A stretch of DNA of 64,000 nucleotides from a virus, in the IMG/VR virus record IMGVR_UViG_3300014499_000004, positions 1-64,000 of that record. One strand, 5' to 3'. Below, in pieces: positions 36,316 to 44,080 of the stretch. Under the pieces are notes generated by a model, which made no database searches, was not told the DNA's origin, and worked only from the letters and a program-made list of their open reading frames with translations. Within the stretch, counting starts at the first letter, position 1, and every line of letters begins with the position of its first letter. The position numbers and the translations under genes were made by a program.

Positions 36316-37781
36316 TATAAAAGCTCCCCATATTCAATGTCTATTGGATCTTCAACATCATCATAGAAACCTTCTGGTAATTCTTCTGGAAGCTTTTTCA
36401 AAGGTTTCTTGGTTTTACCCAAAGATTTCTTATACTTATTGTAATAATTTTTATTAATAGGTTCTACCATCATTTTTTGTACATCTTCTGTAATTTCCTT
36501 TAAATCATCTTGAGCAAGTTGTTCTTTGACTGTAACTTTAGTTTGTTCAAAATTTGTTCCTGTGTCATAAGTAATAGTAGTAGAACCATCAATAGGGTTA
36601 ACATATGTATACACTGTATTTTCAGGAGTAACTGATCCAAGAGTAGTCCAAGTACTATTATAAATACCAGTGTATGGACTATTATATGGTACAGTTGTCA
36701 TACCTTGTTGAGTCCATGGATTAGTATTTGGAGTTTGTATAACACCTACACCACCTGGATAATATGGTGGTATTGGATTTATTGGTGTTATTGGATTTAT
36801 TGGTGTTAATGGAGGTTGTTGTACTGGTTGTGGGAACTGCTCATAAAATGGATCAGTATTAGGATCAACGTTACCAGTGTTGTTACGCCACCACCAAATT
36901 TTTATATCATAATCACGGATTAGCATTCCACTACCATACATAGTTGTCCACTCATCATATTCATTATCTTCAAGAGCATAGGGTGGAGGATCAAAAGTAT
37001 TAAGGTAATTAGAGTCTGGAATAATATGAATAAAGTTATTTAGTTCATCAATCGAATCAATAATTGCTGGTTGATTATCATAGTAAATTTCTCGACCAAC
37101 TAAATCTTGACCATCCCTACAGATAGAGAAAGGTTGTACCTTTAGTTCATCAATAGCTCGATCAGCCTTCATTAGAAGATCTTGTACATCGATACTTTCA
37201 AGAATTCTGGCCAATTTATCATTGATATAAATTTTACAAATGGCAGCTTTCTTTACTTCACTACCAATAAGATCTGATCTTTGAAGATCATTCCATGTTT
37301 CGAACTCTACGAATATTTTTTCTTGATGACCATTAAAAGGAACAATTTCACCGTCAGGGAATTTGGCATATAAATCTTCTTCGTCTTCGAATACTGAATC
37401 AATTAATCCAATGTGAGCGAAGACTGGTGTTGGAGTTGAAGGGAAATAAACACCATCTTTGATTCTTGCGTATTGGTGATCTCTTCCAATTTCAACCCTA
37501 CCACACTCTTCAAACTCATTCGCATATATTGGATTTTCCATATCAATATTAGGACTAGGCTCTAGAGCTTCATCAGTAGCTTCATTCCACACTGTCTTAG
37601 GAGAAGGAGAAAATGGTGGCAAGGCAGTACTAGTTTGAGTAGTGGCATAATTACTAGTTTGAGTAGTGGCATAACCAGTATAAGTATTTGTAAGTAATCG
37701 TTGGTTTTGAGCTTTTATTTGATTTACTACTTTATTTAATAAATCTGCTGTTAACATTGGTGGATCTCCATTTAAAGCCAT
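36315..37781 (-). CDS. Virion-region protein with a Pro-rich linker, 488 aa
   Basis: Start set at ATG 37781, preceded by AAGGAAAAG; the longer start 12 residues upstream lacks this. Has tandem ATTQTS repeats near residues 36-50 and a repeated PINPITPINPI stretch near the middle, both typical linkers between structural modules. The C-terminus is Lys-rich then acidic. May be tail-fibre- or baseplate-related; not proven. Confidence 0.5.
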   Translation of the reverse strand: MALNGDPPMLTADLLNKVVNQIKAQNQRLLTNTYTGYATTQTSNYATTQTSTALPPFSPSPKTVWNEATDEALEPSPNIDMENPIYANEFEECGRVEIGRDHQYARIKDGVYFPSTPTPVFAHIGLIDSVFEDEEDLYAKFPDGEIVPFNGHQEKIFVEFETWNDLQRSDLIGSEVKKAAICKIYINDKLARILESIDVQDLLMKADRAIDELKVQPFSICRDGQDLVGREIYYDNQPAIIDSIDELNNFIHIIPDSNYLNTFDPPPYALEDNEYDEWTTMYGSGMLIRDYDIKIWWWRNNTGNVDPNTDPFYEQFPQPVQQPPLTPINPITPINPIPPYYPGGVGVIQTPNTNPWTQQGMTTVPYNSPYTGIYNSTWTTLGSVTPENTVYTYVNPIDGSTTITYDTGTNFEQTKVTVKEQLAQDDLKEITEDVQKMMVEPINKNYYNKYKKSLGKTKKPLKKLPEELPEGFYDDVEDPIDIEYGELL

Positions 37782-37804
37782 TTCTTTTCCTTCTTTCTTA
37801 TGTA

Positions 37805-37993
37805 TTAGTTTAAGCATTTCCAGTTATCATAACTTATCTTTGCGAAGATTGCATCCAACACGATAAAGACTATATCAAATATTGACCAACCAAAATTGCG
37901 TTTTCCTATTTCAACAGATAAACCTTCTATCATTATAAACATAAATACTAACATCATCCAGAATCGAAATTGCCAATCAATTGATCTACTCAT
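37805..37993 (-). CDS. Small membrane protein, 62 aa
   Basis: Two hydrophobic segments, at about 10-24 (FRFWMMLVFMFIMIEG) and 36-53 (SIFDIVFIVLDAIFAKI), joined by a basic loop. Start overlaps the stop of the micro-ORF at 37993. Could be a holin-like or accessory membrane protein. No motif. Confidence 0.5.
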   Translation of the reverse strand: MSRSIDWQFRFWMMLVFMFIMIEGLSVEIGKRNFGWSIFDIVFIVLDAIFAKISYDNWKCLN

Positions 37994-38070
37994 TATAACT
38001 CCTCATGACATGGGCAACTACAGTTAGCAGACCCGAAACAACCGTAAGATCCACACTCTGGATAATTCAT
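37993..38070 (-). CDS. Cysteine-rich micro-protein, 25 aa
   Basis: MNYPECGSYGCFGSANCSC and then PCHEEL: five cysteines and one histidine in 25 residues. GAGGAG sits 4 nt before the ATG, an unusually strong ribosome-binding site, and the stop overlaps the next ATG. The Cys spacing could bind metal. Called on the ribosome-binding site, coupling and Cys pattern. Confidence 0.45.
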   Translation of the reverse strand: MNYPECGSYGCFGSANCSCPCHEEL

Positions 38071-38073
38071 TTA

Positions 38074-38270
38074 ACTCCTCTATTAGATTGCAGCGAGAGG
38101 ACAGCAAAGTCCATTGGAAAAACAGAATGCTTTTAGAAACATCCAACTCCTCTGGTGTTCAAAGCCTGATGAGGGAATATCTCCTTAGTCTTTTACTGCC
38201 CTCTCACTATTACTTAGTATATTAACACTATTTGTTAGTGTCAAGTCATTAGTTAATACTTATATTACAA
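38074..38270 (-). other. Structured leader region, no gene seen
   Basis: About 200 nt upstream (in transcription) of the Cys-rich micro-ORF. A strong long stem pairs AGTGAGAGGGCAG with CTGTCCTCTCGCT across roughly 115 nt (13 positions, two of them G-T). Inner hairpins include TTGGA/TCCAA and CCTC/GAGG. It may be a regulatory leader for the micro-ORF and the membrane protein. No promoter was identified. Confidence 0.4.
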
Positions 38271-38360
38271 CTATATTACGATATTACCTGTCATAGCAAG
38301 ACACACAATGGCAATGATGGCACACCAAAAAGCCCAGTACCAGCATTCATTTCTATTCAT
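38271..38360 (-). CDS. Hydrophobic micro-protein, 29 aa
   Basis: MNRNECWYWAFWCAIIAIVC plus a short tail: one membrane segment after an aromatic start. Its ATG overlaps the previous stop. Ribosome-binding context is weak (AAGG adjacent to the ATG), so the call depends on overlap and hydrophobic content. Confidence 0.35.
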   Translation of the reverse strand: MNRNECWYWAFWCAIIAIVCLAMTGNIVI

Positions 38361-38571
38361 CCTTATCACTGATCAATGCTAAATATTTAAGTGCTGTTTT
38401 TTTCGCAGTTCGCTTAAAAAAATAGGGACCATGCAATGGTATAGGATGTTCACCAGCAGGTATAGCACCACCAAACCAACCATCTTTAGTTCGTCTGATA
38501 ATAGCCATATCTTTACCCTTACGATGAGTCCAGTAAGCAGCACCCAAATACTCATTAAAACTTGGAAGCAT
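38353..38571 (-). CDS. Hypothetical protein, 72 aa
   Basis: Small, basic and aromatic, containing KDGWFGGAIPAGEHPIPLHG. Stop overlaps the hydrophobic micro-ORF; start overlaps the previous stop. No motif recognised. Confidence 0.45.
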   Translation of the reverse strand: MLPSFNEYLGAAYWTHRKGKDMAIIRRTKDGWFGGAIPAGEHPIPLHGPYFFKRTAKKTALKYLALISDKDE

Positions 38572-38957
38572 TATCTCTTTCCTTTATTATCTACTGGTGT
38601 TACTATAGTCTCATGGCTTTCATTAATAAGAACACGTGGTCCAACAATAGGTCTAAGAATTTCATTAAAAACGATTAGTGATGCTTGGCGAACACACTCA
38701 TAGAATGTTTTACTTATTTCAGTTGTTTGATCATATCTTTCATTTTGAAAGAATGCATCTACAGTAATATTACAATTTTCGTGCGAACACCCATTTTTAG
38801 GTCCTACTTCAACTGTTACATTAGGAAATCCAGCATCAGATAGAAATTTTAAGACACCTTTTCTTATTCTTTCGTGGATGTCCTCCTTTTCAGGATCTTC
38901 ACTAATAGATGGATTAGTAGTTGGTTGTATAACTTTAGTGAATAGTTCTTTTAACAT
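38571..38957 (-). CDS. Hypothetical protein, 128 aa
   Basis: Alpha/beta; a pair of cysteines with His in GCSHENCNITVDAFF, then a helical C-terminal half. It ends overlapping the next start. Not recognised. Confidence 0.45.
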   Translation of the reverse strand: MLKELFTKVIQPTTNPSISEDPEKEDIHERIRKGVLKFLSDAGFPNVTVEVGPKNGCSHENCNITVDAFFQNERYDQTTEISKTFYECVRQASLIVFNEILRPIVGPRVLINESHETIVTPVDNKGKR

Positions 38958-39481
38958 TACTCTTTCTTTTCAATATAAAAGGACATTAGAAAAAGAATAA
39001 TACCAAGTACGATTAATGCACCGAAGTACCAGATAGCCAAGGTAGTATCACCAATGGTGGCCGATCCACCAGCACCAGTATTAGGTGGTCCATGAGGAAT
39101 GGTTATTGGTGGGTATGTAGTACTAGGGCCCGTGCTTGTTGATGTCGTAGTTGTCGAGGTACTCGTGCTGGTAGTAGTAGTCGTCCCAATCACGGTCATC
39201 GATGTCGTTATCGGAGGTGGTGGTGGGGTGTTTATGAACCTTACAGTCGTAGTGGTGACCGGGACCGTGGTGGTAGTTTGGACTGGGGCACTTGTCGTTG
39301 TAGTGGACTTCGGTACCGTCGAAGTGGTAGTGGTGTTTTTCGAATATGGAATTGTCGTTGTTGGGCATGGTCTCGTAGTTGTAGTCGTTGGAGAAGCTCC
39401 TGCCGTTAAAGACAGGGAAACTATTAGGGTTGGTATCGCCAGAACTCCGACAAGAACTTTTGATGTAAGTAAGATTTTCAT
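38957..39481 (-). CDS. Secreted Thr-rich (mucin-like) protein with LPXTG-like tail
   Basis: 174 residues. Signal peptide over about 1-29 (VLVGVLAIPTLIVSLSLTAG). Residues 31-130 are very rich in Thr, Pro and Ser, like O-glycosylated actinobacterial surface proteins. The end has the order of a cell-wall sorting signal: PPNTGAGG (132-139), a hydrophobic span (about 149-170) and a short charged tail EKKE. Classical sortase motifs are LPxTG; here the first residue is Pro. Predicted to be wall- or membrane-anchored. It is next to the GH114-like gene and both share the Thr-rich style. Confidence 0.65.
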   Translation of the reverse strand: MKILLTSKVLVGVLAIPTLIVSLSLTAGASPTTTTTRPCPTTTIPYSKNTTTTSTVPKSTTTTSAPVQTTTTVPVTTTTVRFINTPPPPPITTSMTVIGTTTTTSTSTSTTTTSTSTGPSTTYPPITIPHGPPNTGAGGSATIGDTTLAIWYFGALIVLGIILFLMSFYIEKKE

Positions 39482-39541
39482 ATCTACTACTCTAGCAGAG
39501 TAATAGCCTTATGTCAATCCCTAATGATAGGGATCTCTTAT

Positions 39542-40564
39542 TTAGTTACAGGGACTTCTGGTCCCATTAAGGTTTTGATTGAATAGAGCACCATTGATTC
39601 CTGCTGTAATATCAGAAGGACAGAACTTACTCGTAGCAATAGAGTACTCTGCGTTAAAGATTGCCTTATGACCTTCATACTTACTTAGGAAACTACAAGT
39701 ACCATATTGATTGCACTGCTCTGTGATCACTGCATCGGCAAGAGGATACATAGCGTTAGCGTAGGTGTTATCTCCTACATCATCAGGGTTTTTAATGATC
39801 CAAGCTAACCCTAGAGAATGCATATAGTTAGCTAGCGTAGTCATATAGGTTTCTTCGTTTGCTTCGGTTATGGTAAAACCAGTTTTGCCCTCGTTGTTAT
39901 TGAAGGTTTCATCCAGATCGGTTTCAACTCCGTTGAATCCTTTTTGGGCACACTGCTGATTGATCATCGCCTCCGTAATAGATACAGTAGATGGAGCATT
40001 GATATTGAGGAAATATTCGGGATATCCACTGAGCTTGGAACCAAAATCACCTGCGGTCTGGTACTGGGAGTAGTAAGTAGTGGATAAGCCTTCTTGCGCT
40101 GCAGTGTAGTAGTTACCTGCAGTTCCGACTTCGATGTAGCAGATAGTCTTTTTACCAGATGACTCAAGCGTTGATACAGTAGATGCTGAGTTTTCGATTC
40201 CATCGATGTCATAGACTTGCGGTGATGGGGCCGTAGCCCCTGATGGAAGTTTGTCATTAGTTCCCATTTCTGTAGGATTAGTCAAGGATAATTGGCCAGC
40301 TAAATACCACTGCCAAGGGAGGTTGGCACCTGATTGGGGTTGCCACCATGATCCATTCAGTATTGAGGTGGTCGTAGTTGATACGGGGATCGTTGTAGTA
40401 GTACGTGGAACTGTGGTGGTTGTAGATTTAGGTTGTGTAGTAGTAGTAGGATGCTTCTTATGATGAGAACCAACTGATGAATTAGTTGATACCCCTGTTA
40501 ATAGTCCCAATGTTAATAGTATAACTGCAGCAACAGTAATAGGGATAAATAATGGATGTTTCAT
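39542..40564 (-). CDS. GH114-like glycoside hydrolase, membrane-anchored
   Basis: 340 residues. N-terminal membrane anchor or signal (residues about 7-27), Thr/Pro-rich linker (about 39-67), then a TIM-barrel-like domain beginning WWQPQSGANLPWQWYLAGQL. Motifs such as VYDIDG, KTICYIEVGTAGNY, GFNGVETDLDE, and EQCNQYGTC match the GH114 (endo-alpha-1,4-polygalactosaminidase) style. It would degrade aminosugar polysaccharide such as biofilm or capsule. A secreted or surface form is inferred from the N-terminus. Family assignment is from memory of motifs and has not been searched. Confidence 0.65.
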   Translation of the reverse strand: MKHPLFIPITVAAVILLTLGLLTGVSTNSSVGSHHKKHPTTTTQPKSTTTTVPRTTTTIPVSTTTTSILNGSWWQPQSGANLPWQWYLAGQLSLTNPTEMGTNDKLPSGATAPSPQVYDIDGIENSASTVSTLESSGKKTICYIEVGTAGNYYTAAQEGLSTTYYSQYQTAGDFGSKLSGYPEYFLNINAPSTVSITEAMINQQCAQKGFNGVETDLDETFNNNEGKTGFTITEANEETYMTTLANYMHSLGLAWIIKNPDDVGDNTYANAMYPLADAVITEQCNQYGTCSFLSKYEGHKAIFNAEYSIATSKFCPSDITAGINGALFNQNLNGTRSPCN

Positions 40565-40568
40565 AGTA

Positions 40569-40901
40569 TTAATTCTTTCTGTCTAAAAGATCTGCAATAT
40601 GTTGTTTAAGAGATTCGTGGTGCTCGTCAGCTTGTTGCATTTTTTCGTCGTGATGCTGTTGAGCTTGGTCTTTAAGTTCTGTGTGATTCTTATCTAGTTT
40701 TTTGTGAAGAGCCTCAAAGTGGTTGTTGACCCATTTTCTAAATCGAGGAACTAAAAAGTAAGAACCTATTGCTACTAGAATAGCTTGCCAAGGCCAGGTA
40801 GCACCAATATTGGTCTTTACTGCTTCCCAAGCAATAGTTGAAATAACTTCGTGTCTAAAAAGATCTAAGTAGTGTACTGTTAAATGTAAATACCAATGCA
40901 T
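40569..40901 (-). CDS. Membrane and coiled-coil protein, 110 aa
   Basis: Hydrophobic segment at about 37-53 (WPWQAILVAIGSYFLVP) and a long charged helical tail with many Gln, His, Lys and Glu that looks like a coiled coil. Start and stop are tightly packed with neighbours. Possible holin or lysis accessory, together with the next gene. No motif. Confidence 0.45.
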   Translation of the reverse strand: MHWYLHLTVHYLDLFRHEVISTIAWEAVKTNIGATWPWQAILVAIGSYFLVPRFRKWVNNHFEALHKKLDKNHTELKDQAQQHHDEKMQQADEHHESLKQHIADLLDRKN

Positions 40902-40905
40902 TTAT

Positions 40906-41286
40906 TTACTTAAATGCACCACTAGTGAAGAGAATTATAATAGTTCCACTAAAGATACCAATTAAACCTAAAATCGAGAAGAATAACGCACGACCACTTG
41001 TTCTATCAGCATCTTGTTTGGCAGCAAGTTTAGCTTCTAGAGTATTTAGATCCTCTTTAGTAGCATAAAGTCCTCGTTCACTAGCAATTTGTTCACGAAG
41101 TTCATTAGCTTTTTCGTCTTTATACGTTTGCTGTTGGCGTGCCAAATCCAATGCTTTTTCATCGGCCTCTTGTTTAATCTGTAGTGCTCTTTGATCATTT
41201 TCTCGAAGATCTTGGGCGTGTTCAATCCAAGCTTCTAGAGTCCATATTGGACCAGGTGGTTGCATTTGTTTATCTTTTTTTGGCAT
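40906..41286 (-). CDS. Coiled-coil protein with C-terminal membrane anchor, 126 aa
   Basis: ATG at 41286 chosen over an upstream GTG. A long Gln/Glu/Ala/Lys-rich helix (about 40-90) precedes a C-terminal hydrophobic segment (RALFFSILGLIGIFSGTIII). This tail-anchored layout and its partner at 40569 suggest a paired membrane function such as lysis. Unproven. Confidence 0.45.
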   Translation of the reverse strand: MPKKDKQMQPPGPIWTLEAWIEHAQDLRENDQRALQIKQEADEKALDLARQQQTYKDEKANELREQIASERGLYATKEDLNTLEAKLAAKQDADRTSGRALFFSILGLIGIFSGTIIILFTSGAFK

Positions 41287-41342
41287 GATGATCTCTAAAG
41301 TTCTTATATTACTAAACACTAGTTGGAGTTTCAGTACTAATT

Positions 41343-41403
41343 AAAAAAAAAGATAGTATCCATAATCCGCTTTTTAGGGCAAACTACAGATACTACCTTT
41401 TTT
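41343..41403 (-). terminator. Bidirectional intrinsic terminator
   Basis: TAGTATC (41354-41360) pairs with GATACTA (41389-41395), extended past one mismatch by a G-C pair and by A-run/T-run pairs. In the minus direction the stem is followed by nine T's, in the plus direction by six. It ends the short leftward transcript of the gene at 41444. It could also act as a partial attenuator before the lysis-type cluster. Confidence 0.6.
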
Positions 41404-41443
41404 ATTTAATATTAAAGAACTACAATAATAATAATGATTATAA

Positions 41444-41956
41444 TTAAGAGTAGTAATCCGTTCCCTCGGCTCGTCCAGAAGAACGGACTTTTAGTGCGGC
41501 GGTCTCCCAGCGGTCTCGCTCCTTTGTCAACTGGTCTCGCTGCTTGACAATCTCGCCAGTCAACGCCGCCGACGTTTTCAGAGCCTGTTCCAACATCGCC
41601 ACTTTTCCTCGAAGTGTTGAAAGTTCTTCCGGCTCGGCTCGTGAAGGGGCGGCAGGGAGTTCAGAAATTATGTCAAGTGCTGCCATCAGTCCTTCGTCAA
41701 ATGCGTATCCCTGCTCATCAGACATCCATTCGGCCCAGTCGTCATCAATTTTTGCGTCGAGGGCCTCTAGTGCGACTGCTCTACTAATATTATCTGAGCC
41801 GTTAGTCATTGTTAATAACTCTTCGTACCTCTTGAATATCTCACTGACGAATGTGGGATCGGGGCAATCAGAACCGGAGCATGTCAACCACTCACCCTGA
41901 GCAACGAATACCCCTGAATGGCAGAGGGGACACTTTCCTTTAACGAATACGCTCAT
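41444..41956 (-). CDS. Zinc-ribbon and coiled-coil protein, 170 aa
   Basis: N-terminal ribbon CPLC ... CSGSDCP (residues about 9-31), then an acidic region and a C-terminal coiled coil (LRGKVAMLEQALKTSAALTG). The 3' part of the gene is visibly more GC-rich than its neighbours, with CGG, CGC and CTCG codons, so it may have arrived recently. The terminator lies just downstream. Confidence 0.55.
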   Translation of the reverse strand: MSVFVKGKCPLCHSGVFVAQGEWLTCSGSDCPDPTFVSEIFKRYEELLTMTNGSDNISRAVALEALDAKIDDDWAEWMSDEQGYAFDEGLMAALDIISELPAAPSRAEPEELSTLRGKVAMLEQALKTSAALTGEIVKQRDQLTKERDRWETAALKVRSSGRAEGTDYYS

Positions 41957-41989
41957 TTGATTCCTTTCGTATAGAGATTAGTATAACAG

Positions 41990-42253
41990 TTAACTGACTT
42001 GGATCAATCTTGGATTTACTATAATACCTTCCATTAGATCGTCAATCCCACGGCAAAAACACCAGTCATTAAGGTCTCCAACAGCGACAAGACATTGTTG
42101 ACCGCTTGAATGATCCTCTTCAAAGTGACCGCATTGACGACACGAGCTGCCAAAACTTCCTGTGAACAGCCAATTTTCTGCTTGGTATAACATTGCTGTA
42201 TAAAGATCAGCACGAAGTTCTTTTCGTCGGAGTGTATTATCTATTTGATTCAT
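41990..42253 (-). CDS. Small Cys-rich protein, 87 aa
   Basis: Helical N-terminus, then CRQCGHFEEDH ... CLVAVG ... CFCRG (metal-binding style). The CxxCGH...DH pattern matches a group of small phage proteins, including the one at 62213. First gene of the left arm in transcription order. Function unknown. Confidence 0.5.
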   Translation of the reverse strand: MNQIDNTLRRKELRADLYTAMLYQAENWLFTGSFGSSCRQCGHFEEDHSSGQQCLVAVGDLNDWCFCRGIDDLMEGIIVNPRLIQVS

Positions 42254-42930
42254 ACTTATGAGTATAACATAAGGTACTCATTAGCAGTTGGTATTAATGT
42301 TACAATTACATTACAATAAGGGGCAGGGGATTAGGGGTAATAGGCACACGGTTTTGACGGTCACGCTCTGGTTAACTTGAACACGGGCCAGAAATTGATC
42401 TTCTCTTCTGTTAGTATTAGCATTAGTATTACATGTTAAACAATATATAATATAACTCTATTAATATTAATATAGGCACTTAGTAAATTGGGATTTTCAC
42501 TTTATATAAAAAACGCTATTTAGGTATTAGTATATACCAAAGCATGCTTTCTAATATGCTCATTAGAAATAGAGATTTCCAGTTTACATAAAAGGACGAC
42601 TATTCAGATATGCATATTAGAAATTTATTCAGATATGCACATTAGAAATTGAATATTTCAGTCTATATAAAGGTAGAGCTAGCTCTGTTATCAGGTAAAA
42701 TATGGTACCAGTAATACCTTTTGATCTTTTCACAGGAAAATCTAATAGTATAATTCTATGACATTTGTGTTCGTCTAATGCACCTGTTATAATGCCGTTA
42801 TCGCACCTGCCAATGGGTAATGAGGTAAACACTTAATACCAATTGGTTAGACTAATGTGATACCCAATAGAAAATATCTAATGGATGGGCTACGCCCAAA
42901 AAGAAATAAAAGAAAGTGAGTTAATTGATT
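42254..42930. other. Divergent intergenic region with repeats
   Basis: About 680 bp between the two opposed arms. It holds the repeats listed separately and an AT-rich stretch. Both arms start from its edges, so it is the natural place for early promoters and perhaps an origin. I see no reliable gene. A 67-residue minus-strand frame (42629-42832) has no supporting context and is rejected. Confidence 0.6.
42491..42690. repeat. Three ~80-bp direct repeats with a 17-bp iteron
   Basis: Three units are related, each with an element TTTATATAAAA, TTTACATAAAA or TCTATATAAAG (near 42501, 42582 and 42661), spaced about 80 bp. Units one and two also carry copies of ATATGCNYATTAGAAAT, at 42554-42570, 42608-42624 and 42633-42649 (the last two 25 bp apart). 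Spaced iterons suit an origin or a repressor-binding array; the TATA-like elements could be promoter parts. Which is true cannot be told from the sequence. Confidence 0.65.
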
Positions 42931-43650
42931 ATGTCAAATGACTTTACTAGTGACAACACTGACGAGTTCGACGAACTTTTGGCATCCCTACCAGGGTTAT
43001 CGCCAATTGTTCCCGGAAAGCGTGGTGGTGGACGAAAGGCTACCAATAACATTGGGGCTGATGACTTGGGGCTGTCAATGCTCAAGACTCTTCGTTCGGA
43101 CAATCACGTTGACTTGTTCACTGCTGGCAATCTAAAGGGTAATACCCTTTGGGGTGTCATTGACCAAAAGTCCTACGATAGGGCTAATCAAGTCGCAATG
43201 GGCATAACTCCGAGTTATTCTCAGACTGGTATTCTTGCTGTTTCATTGGCAAGGACCAATGAGGGTGAGATTTTCGTTCAGTGGTGGAAGGCAACATTGG
43301 TTAACAGTGTTCTGTCTTTCCAAAAGGTCCTTCGTAAGGGTGCTCAATACCTTTTGGGTGCTAACTCAAAGGGTCAAATGGGAATATGGAAGATTGATGC
43401 AACCAGTGGTCTTCCAGAAGTGAAGAACAATGGGGACTATTTCTCATTCCCATACTCCACTTTGGTTGATTTCGAGGTTTACCTCAATGCCATCGTGGAA
43501 GTTCACGAAGTTGCTGTTTCATTCCCCAATGAGGAAGTTTCTCAATTGCGAGGTCTTGCTGAGATTCTCGCCCAAGTCAACCTCAATGCTATTATCAATG
43601 AGCCAGTTGAGGTAATGACTGAAGAAGAGGATGAAGAGGATGATGAGTAG
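42931..43650 (+). CDS. First right-arm gene: acidic-tailed protein, 239 aa
   Basis: ATG at 42931; a TTG two codons upstream is less likely. The codon choice differs from the neighbouring small genes, with more C and G at third positions, as in a highly expressed gene. An ordered middle (DLFTAGNLKGNTLWGVIDQK) is followed by a beta-rich region and a strongly acidic C-terminus (EEEDEEDDE). Acidic C-tails are typical of single-stranded DNA-binding proteins, but the fold is not evident. A short inverted repeat follows the stop. Confidence 0.6.
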   Translation: MSNDFTSDNTDEFDELLASLPGLSPIVPGKRGGGRKATNNIGADDLGLSMLKTLRSDNHVDLFTAGNLKGNTLWGVIDQKSYDRANQVAMGITPSYSQTGILAVSLARTNEGEIFVQWWKATLVNSVLSFQKVLRKGAQYLLGANSKGQMGIWKIDATSGLPEVKNNGDYFSFPYSTLVDFEVYLNAIVEVHEVAVSFPNEEVSQLRGLAEILAQVNLNAIINEPVEVMTEEEDEEDDE

Positions 43651-43665
43651 GGGTTAATAACCCCT
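43649..43665 (+). terminator. Hairpin after the acidic-tailed gene
   Basis: Near-perfect inverted repeat AGGGGTTA / TAACCCCT around a one-base centre. There is no T-run after it, so it may be a weak terminator, an mRNA 3' end stabiliser or a protein site. Confidence 0.35.
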
Positions 43666-43682
43666 GCTTCATCAACTCAATA

Positions 43683-43790
43683 CTAATCCTGGGTATGATT
43701 AGCGGTAATGATCAATACTAATAACTTGATTATGATCAGTTATTGATTAATGATCAGTAATTGATTTAAGTCCGTACTCGATAACTGCCC
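43683..43790 (+). ncRNA. Compact pseudoknot RNA PKc1 (with insertion)
   Basis: Stem CTAATC 43683-43688 with GATTAG 43697-43702, loop CTGGGTAT. Loop GGGTA 43691-43695 pairs with TGCCC 43786-43790. About 80 nt of AT-rich sequence with its own 7-bp stem (ATCAATA/TATTGAT) lies between. It stands just before tRNA-Asn. Confidence 0.55.
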
Positions 43791-43829
43791 AATGTCTTGG
43801 TCCCCCCAGTAGTACAAATATCAAGACAT

Positions 43830-43902
43830 TCCCAGATAGCTCAATTGGCAGAGCAAATCCCTGTTAAGGATAAGGTTGTAGGTTCGAGTCCTGCTCTGGG
43901 AG
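43830..43902 (+). tRNA. tRNA-Asn (GTT)
   Basis: 73-nt cloverleaf: acceptor TCCCAGA/TCTGGGA, D-arm GCTC/GAGC, anticodon loop CTGTTAA, T-arm GTAGG-TTCGAGT-CCTGC, discriminator G; no encoded CCA. One mismatch (A-A) at the base of the anticodon stem. The 3' flank GCGATGTA recurs after several tRNA-like elements in this arm. Confidence 0.9.
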
Positions 43903-43903
43903 C

Positions 43904-44013
43904 GATGTAAGTTCAATGCTAACTATTATTTCTTGAGACTAACTATTATTTCTTGAGAGTAGTTAGTATTGAGTCAAACACTAGGTTGATTCCAAATTTA
44001 GTGTTATTACATC
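43904..44013 (+). ncRNA. Three-way-junction RNA with a tandem repeat
   Basis: Outer stem GATGTAA 43904-43910 with TTACATC 44007-44013. Arm 1 pairs TCAATGCTAACTA 43913-43925 with TAGTTAGTATTGA 43960-43972 (13 positions, one G-T). Arm 2 pairs AACACTA 43977-43983 with TAGTGTT 43999-44005. Inside arm 1 is a 20-bp tandem repeat (43919-43938 and 43939-43958). Unknown function. Confidence 0.5.
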
Positions 44014-44080
44014 CCACCTAAACTAGTGGCTAAATTAGTTTGCCAAGTAAGTAACGGCTTAGATACTTGCCTACCTCAAA

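Noticed and set aside
39099-39503. Plus-strand Val-rich frame
   Set aside because: It is the mirror of Thr-rich codons in the mucin-like gene; no ribosome-binding site or neighbours.
42629-42832. 67-codon minus-strand frame in the divergent region
   Set aside because: Overlaps the repeats, has no ribosome-binding site and lies upstream of the arm start.
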